A DNA stretch of 32,395 nucleotides from an uncultured Parabacteroides sp. (GTDB lineage: Bacteria; Bacteroidota; Bacteroidia; Bacteroidales; Tannerellaceae): NCBI GenBank assembly GCA_947074335.1, contig CAMTPG010000001.1, positions 1 through 32,395 of the forward strand, given 5' to 3'. Position 1 is the stretch's first letter; every line of letters starts with the position of its first letter. The notes beneath the pieces were generated by a model. The model saw nothing but the letters and a program-made list of their open reading frames with translations, was not told the DNA's origin and did no database searches. The position numbers were made by a program, and so were the translations under genes. This document shows positions 23,952 to 32,286 of the stretch, piece after piece.

Positions 23952-25427
23952 ATGAAGACATCAATTATACAAACGCTTGCCTGCTGCCTGCTGCTGCTTA
24001 GCGCCTGTAGCGAACAGATTAATTCGCCTGAAGAAATCGCCGCTTATCCGCCGATCTATCCCGATTATATCGGTGTTACGATTCCGCGCAACATAGCGCC
24101 GCTGAATTTTAATATGGAAACGGACGACTGCGAGCGAATGGATATCCGCATTTTCGCAAACAACAGGGAATTGTATCACCAACAGGGAAAAATCATGGAT
24201 ATCCCGGTGAAACAATGGCAAAAAATATTGGAAGAGGCCAATCATTGCGACAGCCTGATGATTACCGTTCAGGCAAAAGAAGATGGTAAATGGAAAAATT
24301 ATCGCTCTTTTCCGGTCTATTTAAGTAATTATCCGGTAGATTATGGTTTGGTTTACCGCAAAATTGCGCCGGGTTACGAAGTATATAGTAAAATGGGAAT
24401 TTATCAGCGTGATCTTTCTTCCTTCGAAGAAACCGCACTGGTGGAAAATACGCTGGTGAAAGGTATGTGTGTAAATTGTCACACATTTAATCAGACCAAC
24501 CCCGAACAATTCAGTCTGCACATACGCGGAGATCACGGAGCTACTTATCTGAAAAGAGGTACCGATACCGAATATCTCAATACGAAGACAGATCAGACAC
24601 TGGCATCGTGCGTTTATCCCTATTGGCATCCGGATGGCAGTTATATTGCCTATTCAACCAACAATACCCGTCAGTCGTTTCATGTAAACAGTGAAGAGCG
24701 CATCGAGGTTATTGATCTGGCTTCCGATATTGTGGTGTATCATCCCGAATCACACCGGCTCTTACATTGTGATCTGCTTGAAGGAGATGAATACTTTGAA
24801 ACATATCCCGCTTTTTCGCCCGACGGTAAGACACTTTATTTCTGTCAGGCTTCGGTACAAGAGATACCGGCCGGCTATAAAGAGATCCGGTATAATTTAT
24901 GCAGCATTGCATTCGAACCCGATGCGGGAACCTTTGGTAATAAGATCGATACGCTTATTTTAGCCGATACATTATCGAAAAGTATTACTTTTCCCCGTCC
25001 TTCGTACGACGGGAAATATATTTTGTTCACAATGGCCGATTACGGGAACTTCCCAATTTGGCATAAAGAGGCCGATCTGGGTTTGCTGGATTTAACCACA
25101 AATCAATTTAGAATGCTATCAGAAGTGAATAGCAATGATACCGAAAGTTTCCACAATTGGACAAAAAATTCGCGTTGGTTTGTATTTAGCAGTCGCCGGG
25201 ATGATGGCCTGTACACCCGATTGTATCTGGCTTCCGTAGATGATGATGGTCAGGTAAGCAAACCCTTTATGCTTCCGCAGCGCGATCCGAAAACCTTTTA
25301 TGACAGAGATATTTACTCGTATAATGTGCCCGATTTCACAGACAGACCCATTGATTTTGAGCGTCGGATTTTTGAAAAAAAGATTGTTTCGGACGAAAGA
25401 ATTCAGGTAAAATCAGCAAAAAAATGA
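23952..25427 (+). CDS. PD40/TolB-like beta-propeller lipoprotein with CxxCH (copy 2)
   Basis: A 491-residue paralogue of the gene at 20708, with lipobox LLSAC (Cys19). It has IYPDYIGVTIPRNIAPLNF after the signal and the heme-type motif CVNCH at residues 173-177, two positions from that of copy 1. The PD40 blades follow: HPDGSYIAYS, FSPDGKTLYF, PSYDGKYILF and WTKNSRWFVFSSRRDDGLYT, plus FPIWHKEADL. Its base composition looks more AT-rich than copy 1, so the duplication is not recent. It is the last gene of the unit; a 73-base AT-rich gap with a long inverted repeat separates it from GH26. The function is unknown. Confidence 0.78.
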   Translation: MKTSIIQTLACCLLLLSACSEQINSPEEIAAYPPIYPDYIGVTIPRNIAPLNFNMETDDCERMDIRIFANNRELYHQQGKIMDIPVKQWQKILEEANHCDSLMITVQAKEDGKWKNYRSFPVYLSNYPVDYGLVYRKIAPGYEVYSKMGIYQRDLSSFEETALVENTLVKGMCVNCHTFNQTNPEQFSLHIRGDHGATYLKRGTDTEYLNTKTDQTLASCVYPYWHPDGSYIAYSTNNTRQSFHVNSEERIEVIDLASDIVVYHPESHRLLHCDLLEGDEYFETYPAFSPDGKTLYFCQASVQEIPAGYKEIRYNLCSIAFEPDAGTFGNKIDTLILADTLSKSITFPRPSYDGKYILFTMADYGNFPIWHKEADLGLLDLTTNQFRMLSEVNSNDTESFHNWTKNSRWFVFSSRRDDGLYTRLYLASVDDDGQVSKPFMLPQRDPKTFYDRDIYSYNVPDFTDRPIDFERRIFEKKIVSDERIQVKSAKK

Positions 25428-25461
25428 ATAATACATTTTTAAGATAACATTGTATTAGTAA

Positions 25462-25499
25462 ATTGATTTTTTAGCCTGTACTTTTGCTAAAAAATCAAT
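25462..25499 (+). promoter_or_regulatory. 14-bp perfect inverted repeat directly before the GH26 start
   Basis: Arms 25462-25475 (attgattttttagc) and 25486-25499 (its exact reverse complement) enclose a ten-base loop and end one base before the ATG. There is no T-run afterwards, so it does not look like a terminator. The right arm begins on the last base of the candidate -7 box. As DNA it could be an operator. As RNA from upstream it would hide the translation start of GH26. Confidence 0.6.
25479..25486 (+). promoter_or_regulatory. Candidate -7 box of the GH26 operon
   Basis: TACTTTTG matches TAnnTTTG and would start transcription only about 8-10 bases before the ATG. No TTG is found at the usual spacing (the nearest are 13 and 26 bases upstream). 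Confidence 0.4.
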
Positions 25500-25500
25500 C

Positions 25501-26616
25501 ATGAAAAACGTAACACTGTTAACACTGCTCAGTGCAGGCTTACTCACAGCTTGTAATCCTGCCAAAAATAATGAGGCGACAAATAAGGATAGTCGTTCTT
25601 CGAAAGAAATTCTGCGCGACAATTTGCGCGCTACTACTCCTAAAGGCGTAATGTTCGGTCATCACGATGACACCGTTTACGGCAAAGACTGGGAATTTGT
25701 GGAAGATGGTTCGGATGTACTGGCCGTTTGCGGCGATTATCCGGCAGTAGTCAGTTTTGATCTGGGACACCTAGAGTTGGGTGATTCTTTAAGTATTGAC
25801 AAGGTGCCTTTTGATCTGATCAGACAGGAGGCTGTTAAACAATATCAACGCGGCGGATTGGTTTCGTTCAGCTGGCATCCGCGTAATCCGAAAACCGGAG
25901 GCGACTCATGGGATGTAAGTGATAAAACCGTGGTTACCTCGATTCTGCCCGGCGGAGAAAACTATGAGAAATTCCAGCAATGGCTGAATAATCTGAACCG
26001 GTTTATCTGCTCTTTGCAAACTGAAGACGGCACAAAAGTACCCGTACTGCTCCGCCCCTGGCACGAACATACAGGCAGTTGGTTCTGGTGGGGACAGGAT
26101 CTGTGTACTACCGACGAATACAAACAACTCTGGCGCATGACTACCGATTATCTGGAACAAAACGGTGCAGCCGATCAGATTTTATATGCCTACTCTACCG
26201 GTACCGAACCGAAAGATACAGCTGCTTATCTGGAGCGTTACCCCGGAGATGACATCATCGAAGTAATCGGTTTCGACGGTTATCAGCGCGAAGACAAAAA
26301 TTTATACCTGAATGATATGGCCGTATGCCTGGCTGTTGTGGATTCGATCGCTAAAGCACATGACAAAATTCTGGCTATCACAGAAACCGGATACGAAGCA
26401 ATACCCGATTCAGTATGGTGGACAGAAACCCTGCTGCCTTTAATGGGAGATTATCCCGTATCGTATGTTTTGTTGTGGCGTAATGCCCGCGAATATGATA
26501 CCCATTTCTTCGGACCATATCCGGGACATGCATCAGCAAATGATTTTATTAAATTTCATCAGCATCCTAAAACTTTATTTTCAAAAGACGTAAACCTGTA
26601 CGAAAACAATAAATAA
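25501..26616 (+). CDS. Endo-beta-1,4-mannanase, GH26, lipoprotein
   Basis: A 371-residue lipoprotein (lipobox LLTAC, Cys18) that cleaves beta-1,4-mannan backbones with retention, often releasing mannobiose. The GH26 signature is clear: acid/base E189 in RPWHEHTGSWFWWG and nucleophile E295 in ITETGYE, 106 residues apart as usual for the family. FGHHDDTVYGKDW near residue 51 and FSWHPRNPKTGGDSW are also typical. The single domain has no extra carbohydrate-binding module. Lipidation anchors it to the outer membrane; surface or periplasmic side cannot be decided. It starts the operon GH26-GH130-symporter-epimerase-esterase, the known Bacteroides mannan catabolic order. Confidence 0.95.
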   Translation: MKNVTLLTLLSAGLLTACNPAKNNEATNKDSRSSKEILRDNLRATTPKGVMFGHHDDTVYGKDWEFVEDGSDVLAVCGDYPAVVSFDLGHLELGDSLSIDKVPFDLIRQEAVKQYQRGGLVSFSWHPRNPKTGGDSWDVSDKTVVTSILPGGENYEKFQQWLNNLNRFICSLQTEDGTKVPVLLRPWHEHTGSWFWWGQDLCTTDEYKQLWRMTTDYLEQNGAADQILYAYSTGTEPKDTAAYLERYPGDDIIEVIGFDGYQREDKNLYLNDMAVCLAVVDSIAKAHDKILAITETGYEAIPDSVWWTETLLPLMGDYPVSYVLLWRNAREYDTHFFGPYPGHASANDFIKFHQHPKTLFSKDVNLYENNK

Positions 26617-26651
26617 AATAAATAATTAACAGATATATTTAGTGATACATT

Positions 26652-27836
26652 ATGGAACAGTTTAATGATAAAGTCGCAGCCCTTTTCGAAAATTACGAAG
26701 CACTGATTACACGCAAAAATACACCGGTAGAAAAAACAAATGGTGTTTATACACGCTATGAATACCCGATTTTAACAGCCGATCACACGCCTGTATTCTG
26801 GCGTTATGATCTGAGTGAAGCACGTAACCCCTTTCTGATGGAGCGCATTGGCATGAATGCAACCATGAATTCGGGTGCAATCAAATGGAATGGTAAATAT
26901 CTTTTGATGGTCCGTGTGGAAGGTGACGATCGTAAATCATTCTTTGCCGTGGCTGAAAGTCCGAACGGCATCGATAACTTCCGCTTTTGGGACTATCCCG
27001 TAACCATGCCGGATGATCTGATTCCTGCTACCAATATCTATGATATGCGCCTGACTGCACACGAAGACGGCTGGATTTACGGAATCTTCTGTGCCGAACG
27101 TAAAGATCCCAATGCGGCACCCGGCGATTTATCATCGGCTACGGCAACAGCAGGCATCGCCCGTACAAAAGATTTGAAAACATGGGAGCGTCTACCTGAT
27201 CTGAAAACTGCCAGCCAGCAGCGCAATGTCGTGTTGCATCCTGAATTTGTAGATGGCAAATATGCCTTGTATACCCGTCCGCAGGATGGATTTATTGATG
27301 CCGGCAATGGTGGCGGTATCGGCTGGGCATTGATCGATGATATCACCAATGCCGAGGTAAAAGAGGAAAGCATTATCGATTCACGTAATTATCATACTAT
27401 AAAAGAGGTAAAGAATGGCGAAGGACCACATCCGATTAAAACCGATAAAGGCTGGTTACATCTGGCTCACGGTGTGCGCGGCTGTGCTGCAGGGCTTCGC
27501 TATGTACTTTATCTGTACATGACATCATTAGAGGATCCTACACGCCCTATTGCCACTCCCGGTGGTTACTTCATGGCTCCCGAAGGTGAAGAACGTATCG
27601 GCGACGTATCGAACGTGCTCTTTACTAACGGCTGGATTGCCGATGAAGACGGAACAGTTTATATCTATTATGCATCATCAGATACACGTATGCATGTGGC
27701 AGTTTCATCAATCGATAAACTGACTGATTACTGTTTCAATACACCGCAGGATGGTCTGACTACTTCTGCTTCGGTAGAAACTTTGAAACGTTTAATTGAT
27801 AATAACAAACCATTTATCCCTGCAGATAAAGCATAA
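26652..27836 (+). CDS. 4-O-beta-D-mannosyl-D-glucose phosphorylase, GH130
   Basis: A 394-residue cytoplasmic enzyme without signal peptide. It phosphorolyses beta-1,4-mannosyl-glucose to alpha-mannose-1-phosphate and glucose. The catalytic aspartate is D131 in TNIYDMRLT, the same residue number as in the Bacteroides fragilis enzyme as I recall it. Motifs for phosphate and sugar binding include NSGAIKWNGKYLLMVRVEG, the basic VLHPEFVDG region and the GPHPIKTDKGWLHLAHG segment. With the epimerase downstream it completes the mannobiose route: Man-Man to Man-Glc, then phosphorolysis. It is 35 bases after GH26 and 14 before the symporter. Confidence 0.93.
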   Translation: MEQFNDKVAALFENYEALITRKNTPVEKTNGVYTRYEYPILTADHTPVFWRYDLSEARNPFLMERIGMNATMNSGAIKWNGKYLLMVRVEGDDRKSFFAVAESPNGIDNFRFWDYPVTMPDDLIPATNIYDMRLTAHEDGWIYGIFCAERKDPNAAPGDLSSATATAGIARTKDLKTWERLPDLKTASQQRNVVLHPEFVDGKYALYTRPQDGFIDAGNGGGIGWALIDDITNAEVKEESIIDSRNYHTIKEVKNGEGPHPIKTDKGWLHLAHGVRGCAAGLRYVLYLYMTSLEDPTRPIATPGGYFMAPEGEERIGDVSNVLFTNGWIADEDGTVYIYYASSDTRMHVAVSSIDKLTDYCFNTPQDGLTTSASVETLKRLIDNNKPFIPADKA

Positions 27837-27850
27837 ATGAGGATACTATT

Positions 27851-29239
27851 ATGATTAAATTTTCCGAGAAGATAGGATACGGTTTCGGGGACATGGCATC
27901 GTCCATGTTCTGGAAACTGTTCGGAGCCTATCTGATGATATTCTATACCGATGTATTCGGTCTGCCTGCGGCAGCCGTAGGTACCATGTTTCTGGTTACC
28001 CGCATCTGGGATTCTCTTTTCGATCCGATTGTCGGGGTTGTAGCAGACAGAACAAATACACGTTGGGGTAAATTCCGTCCCTATATTCTTTGGCTTTGTG
28101 TTCCGTTTGGAGCAATCGGGATCATGACTTTTTTCACTCCTTCATTCGGTACAACGGGTAATTTGATCTATGCTTATATTACCTATTCGCTGATGATGAT
28201 GATTTATTCGGCTATTAATGTGCCGTATGCTTCCTTACTGGGTGTAATCAGTCCGCTGCCGGATGATCGAAATACATTATCAACCTATCGTATGGTATTT
28301 GCCTATATCGGCAGTTTTGTGGCATTGCTGCTTTTTATGCCCATGATTAATCTTTTCAGCGGAAATGATAAGGCTATGGAAGCACAACAGCATGGCTGGT
28401 TCTGTGCCGTGGGAGTCATTGCCATTATGTGTATCCTCTTGTTCTACGGATGTTTTGCCTTGACCCGCGAACGTGTTAAACCGCTGAAAGAACAGCAAAA
28501 TGCACTTAAAGATGATATTAAAGATCTGTTCCACAACGGTCCCTGGTGGATTTTATTGGGCGCCGGCATATCAGCATTGATTTTTAATTCGATACGTGAT
28601 GGGGCTACGGTTTATTATTTTAAATATTATATAGACGAAGATCAATTCAGGGATATCTCATTATTGGGAATTCCATTTGTATTAAGCGGCCTGTATCTGG
28701 CTGTAGGTCAGATTGCCAATATTATCGGTGTGATCCTTGCCGCTCCGCTAAGTAACAGCATCGGCAAAAAGAAAACGTATATGTCGGCCATGGTTGTAGC
28801 AACAGTATTAAGTATTATTTTTTATTGGTTCGACAAAACAAACTTAACTATTATATTTATATTTCAAGTGCTGATCAGCATATGTGCCGGCAGTATCTTC
28901 CCCCTTTTATGGTCTATGTATGCCGATTGTACGGATTATTCGGAGCTGAAAACCGGCAACCGGGCTACAGGATTAATATTTAGCTCATCCTCTATGAGTC
29001 AGAAATTCGGATGGGCTATCGGTACTGCCATAACAGGCTGGTTACTGGGTTACTTCGGATTCCAGGCCAATATGGTGCAAAGTACCGAAACGATTAACGG
29101 TATTAAAATGTTCTTGAGCTTTTTACCGGCAGTCGGTACCATTTTATCCGTAATCTTCATCAGCGCTTATCCGCTGACAGAAAAACGGATGAAAGAGATA
29201 ACTTTAGAATTGCAACACAAAAGAGATGAAAAACTATGA
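27851..29239 (+). CDS. GPH-family sugar:cation symporter (MFS), probable mannobiose importer
   Basis: A 462-residue inner-membrane protein with about twelve membrane segments. The family signature between segments 2 and 3 (DRTNTRWGKFRPYILW, about residues 65-80) and the start SEKIGYGFGDMASSMFW are typical of the glycoside-pentoside-hexuronide symporters. Homologues in Bacteroides mannan loci are placed between GH130 and the epimerase, so the likely substrate is mannobiose or mannosyl-oligosaccharides, co-imported with H+ or Na+. Its stop overlaps the epimerase start (ATGA), showing translational coupling. Confidence 0.92.
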   Translation: MIKFSEKIGYGFGDMASSMFWKLFGAYLMIFYTDVFGLPAAAVGTMFLVTRIWDSLFDPIVGVVADRTNTRWGKFRPYILWLCVPFGAIGIMTFFTPSFGTTGNLIYAYITYSLMMMIYSAINVPYASLLGVISPLPDDRNTLSTYRMVFAYIGSFVALLLFMPMINLFSGNDKAMEAQQHGWFCAVGVIAIMCILLFYGCFALTRERVKPLKEQQNALKDDIKDLFHNGPWWILLGAGISALIFNSIRDGATVYYFKYYIDEDQFRDISLLGIPFVLSGLYLAVGQIANIIGVILAAPLSNSIGKKKTYMSAMVVATVLSIIFYWFDKTNLTIIFIFQVLISICAGSIFPLLWSMYADCTDYSELKTGNRATGLIFSSSSMSQKFGWAIGTAITGWLLGYFGFQANMVQSTETINGIKMFLSFLPAVGTILSVIFISAYPLTEKRMKEITLELQHKRDEKL

Positions 29240-30426
29240 ACGACATTTTAAAACTCAAAGATGAAGTCCGGCTGGAACTCGAAAATAATATCCTGAGTTT
29301 CTGGATCGAAAAAATGACGGACATTGAACATGGTGGTTTTTACGGCCGGATCGACGGCGATGACCAGCTGCATGAACAGGCACCCAAAGGTGCCATTCTG
29401 CATGCCCGCATCTTATGGACATTCTCGGCAGCATTTCGCTTACTGAAAAAGCCGGCTTACCTGAAGACTGCAAAACGTGCAAAAGAATATCTGATCGAAA
29501 AATTCTATGATCAGGAAAACGGTGGTATCTATTGGGAAGTGGATTATCTGGGTAATCCTACACAAACGAAAAAACAGATCTACGCGCTCGGATTCGCCAT
29601 TTACGGATTAAGCGAGTACCATCGGGCTACTGGAGATCAGGAAGCACTGGATTATGCCGTTAAATTATTTGAAACGATCGAAGAACACAGCTTCGATCTG
29701 GAGTTTAACGGATATATGGAGGCCTTCACCCGAAATTGGGAACTCATCGAAGATATGCGACTGAGCGATAAAGACGAAAACGAAAAGAAAACCATGAATA
29801 CGCATTTGCATATTCTGGAACCCTATACAAATCTGTACCGGGTATGGAAAGATGACCGGTTAAAGAAAAAGCTGGAAAATCTGATCGAATTATTTATCGG
29901 TCCGATTCTGGATAAGAACACCGGACATCTGCTTTTATTCTTCGACGAACACTGGAATGCCAAATCAACAGCATTCTCGTTTGGTCATGATATTGAAGCC
30001 TCCTGGCTGATTCATGAAGCAGCACTGGTGTTGGGCGATGAAGCATTACTGGCTCGTGTCAATAAACAGATTTATCGGATTGCCGATGCCGCAAGCGAAG
30101 GATTAATGGAAAACGGCGGATTGATTTATGAATATTTCCCCGAAACAAGAGAGACAGATGCCGAATTCCACTGGTGGGTGCAGGCCGAAAATGTAGTAGG
30201 CAATGTAAACTTATACCAGCATTTTAATGACCAGGTGGCTCTTGAGAGAGCCGTGAAAGGCTGGGAATTTATCAAGCAGCATTTGATTGATCATCGCCAT
30301 GGCGAATGGTTCTGGGGCAGTTATCTGGATCATACAACTAACCGGCAGGATGATAAAGCCGGCTTCTGGAAATGTCCTTATCACAATGGCCGTATGTGCA
30401 TGGAAATTATAGAACGTTATTCCTGA
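29236..30426 (+). CDS. Cellobiose 2-epimerase (AGE family), acting on mannobiose
   Basis: A 396-residue cytoplasmic (alpha/alpha)6-barrel enzyme of the N-acylglucosamine 2-epimerase family. It epimerises C2 of the reducing-end sugar of beta-1,4 disaccharides, converting mannobiose to mannosyl-glucose. The three catalytic histidines are recognisable at H192 (THLHILEPY), H251 (FSFGHDIEASW) and H383 (CPYHNGR), with spacing of 59 and 132 residues, close to that of characterised cellobiose 2-epimerases. The N terminus GGFYGRIDGDD and the motif FHWWVQAENVVG support the cellobiose rather than the N-acylglucosamine subgroup. It supplies the substrate of the GH130 phosphorylase. Confidence 0.94.
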   Translation: MNDILKLKDEVRLELENNILSFWIEKMTDIEHGGFYGRIDGDDQLHEQAPKGAILHARILWTFSAAFRLLKKPAYLKTAKRAKEYLIEKFYDQENGGIYWEVDYLGNPTQTKKQIYALGFAIYGLSEYHRATGDQEALDYAVKLFETIEEHSFDLEFNGYMEAFTRNWELIEDMRLSDKDENEKKTMNTHLHILEPYTNLYRVWKDDRLKKKLENLIELFIGPILDKNTGHLLLFFDEHWNAKSTAFSFGHDIEASWLIHEAALVLGDEALLARVNKQIYRIADAASEGLMENGGLIYEYFPETRETDAEFHWWVQAENVVGNVNLYQHFNDQVALERAVKGWEFIKQHLIDHRHGEWFWGSYLDHTTNRQDDKAGFWKCPYHNGRMCMEIIERYS

Positions 30427-30441
30427 TTTCTATAGATTAAA

Positions 30442-31881
30442 ATGAAAAAGTTATTTACATATTCGTTTATTATAGGTTTGTGTGTATTGAGGGCATTGCC
30501 CTCAATCGCACAGTTAAAATTACCGCCTCTGATGAGTGACGGCATGGTGCTGCAACAAAATTCGGATGTACGGATTTGGGGAGAAGGTATGCCTGACAGT
30601 GAGGTTACTTTAACAACAAGCTGGACAAAGGATGTTTATTCAGCGAGAGTAAACCCCGAAGGAGACTGGGAAATCCGGATTTCTACACCGGATGCCGGTT
30701 TTGAACCGCAACAAATAAGTATCGTAAATCTCAACGATCAGCAAATTATAGAAAACATATTAATCGGTGAAGTGTGGTTTTGTTCGGGTCAATCCAATAT
30801 GGAAATGCCTTTAAGAGGATTTCATAACTGCCCGATCGAAGGAGCCAACCGGACAATTGCCACATCAGGACAATATGCCGAGCGGCTTCGCTATGCTACA
30901 ATTGGCAAAGCTGCTCCTTTGACGCCTGCTAAAACAACGACAGGTGGCGAATGGAAAACAAGCAATCCGATGCATGCAGCCGAGTTTGGCGCAACAGCTT
31001 ACCATTTCGGTACTTTATTAAGCGATGTATTAAATGTACCCGTGGGAATTATCAATTGCAGCTGGGGCGGATCGAGAGTAGAAGGCTGGTTACCCAAAGA
31101 AACTGTGGATTTATTTGATGATATAGATTATTCAATGATCGTTAATGACGATTTAGCCAACCCTTGGCTAAAACCAATGATTATGTATAATGGATTGTTT
31201 AAGCCCGCCAGCAGATATACCGTAAAAGGTATACTCTGGTATCAGGGCGAATCGAATGTAGGCAAACCTGATTATGCAGAACGGCTGGCCATGATGGCAG
31301 CACAATGGCGATCTGATTTCGAAGATGATGATTTGCCTTTTTATCAGGTCGAAATAGCACCTTATGCATATAGTAACAACAGAAATGAAACAGACGGTGC
31401 TTTGCTGCGTGAACAACAATATAAAGCTTCACAGATCATTCCCAACAGCGGAATAATCTCAACGAATGATTTGGTTGAGCCGTATGAGGTAAATCAAATT
31501 CATCCGAAAGATAAGAAAAATGTGGGTGAGCGTTTAGCGTATCTCGTATTGAATGATACTTATGATTATTCCACAATAGCCTGTAAAGGCCCGGAATTTG
31601 ATTCAATGGAGAGTCGCGACGATCAGCTTATTCTTCATTTCAAAAATGCAACAAACGGTTATAACCGTTTTGATGGCATAACCGGGTTTGAAATAGCCGG
31701 TGAGGATCTGATTTTTAAACCGGCTGATGCAAGAATAGACGGACAAGCCATGACAGTCATTGTCAGTTCACCTGAAGTTACGGCTCCGAAGGCTGCCCGG
31801 TATTGTTTCAGAAATTTTCAAATTGGCAATTTAACAAATATAGAGGGATTACCCGTAATCCCGTTTCGCACAGACAACTAA
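30442..31881 (+). CDS. SGNH-type carbohydrate acetylesterase (sialate O-acetylesterase-like)
   Basis: A 479-residue exported esterase (signal peptide ending near SIAQ, residue 24). The catalytic serine S118 lies in FCSGQSNMEMP. The oxyanion block is ILWYQGESN, and the His comes in NQIHPKDKKNVG. The layout matches the SASA/sialate O-acetylesterase family: a beta-sandwich region before the SGNH domain, where the hydrolase is interrupted by an insert, then a C-terminal beta domain. In this locus the expected job is removing acetyl groups from mannan so GH26 and GH36 can act; sialic acid genes are absent. No lipobox, so probably periplasmic. It is the last gene of the operon, 15 bases after the epimerase. 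Confidence 0.88.
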   Translation: MKKLFTYSFIIGLCVLRALPSIAQLKLPPLMSDGMVLQQNSDVRIWGEGMPDSEVTLTTSWTKDVYSARVNPEGDWEIRISTPDAGFEPQQISIVNLNDQQIIENILIGEVWFCSGQSNMEMPLRGFHNCPIEGANRTIATSGQYAERLRYATIGKAAPLTPAKTTTGGEWKTSNPMHAAEFGATAYHFGTLLSDVLNVPVGIINCSWGGSRVEGWLPKETVDLFDDIDYSMIVNDDLANPWLKPMIMYNGLFKPASRYTVKGILWYQGESNVGKPDYAERLAMMAAQWRSDFEDDDLPFYQVEIAPYAYSNNRNETDGALLREQQYKASQIIPNSGIISTNDLVEPYEVNQIHPKDKKNVGERLAYLVLNDTYDYSTIACKGPEFDSMESRDDQLILHFKNATNGYNRFDGITGFEIAGEDLIFKPADARIDGQAMTVIVSSPEVTAPKAARYCFRNFQIGNLTNIEGLPVIPFRTDN

Positions 31882-32005
31882 CTCTTTAACTTTAATTGTT
31901 TGGTATTTTTAAGAGACTAACCCGCATTATAATAGGTATTTATATAAGGAAAGTTATAAGGTTTTTTAGGTTTTCAATGAAGAGAGATACATTTTATTGT
32001 ATCGG

Positions 32006-32038
32006 GAGGCTGCTTAAATCTTTAAGCAGCCTCTTTTT
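32006..32038 (+). terminator. Terminator at the end of the mannan locus
   Basis: A perfect 12-bp GC-rich stem (32006-32017 with 32022-32033, loop atct) is followed by TTTTT. It lies 125 bases after the esterase stop. In the rest of the 31882-32286 gap I see only the next promoter and a short ttaccggtaa palindrome (32140-32149). Confidence 0.85.
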
Positions 32039-32250
32039 ATGTTTCTCATAAAAATATAAAATGTTATATTAGGGGTATATTATGAACTGATAAATTGAAT
32101 CCCGAAAACGATCTATGTATTAAAACTGAGCTTACAGTGTTACCGGTAATTTTTAAGCGGTTTTTTGGCACGATAACTGGAATTAATCGGGTAAAAAAAG
32201 AGATATCACTTATAATGAAACAGATCTGTACAAATAAACTTTATAATTTG

Positions 32251-32258
32251 TATCTTTG
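32251..32258 (+). promoter_or_regulatory. -7 box upstream of the yccF-like gene
   Basis: TATCTTTG lies 28 bases before the start codon. No proper -33 TTG is seen. Confidence 0.5.
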
Positions 32259-32286
32259 AATCTATTAACAGCTAATTATTCTCATT

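Noticed and set aside
27838..27855. Five-codon frame overlapping the symporter start
   Set aside because: Too short to judge and likely chance; the symporter start at 27851 has normal spacing without it.
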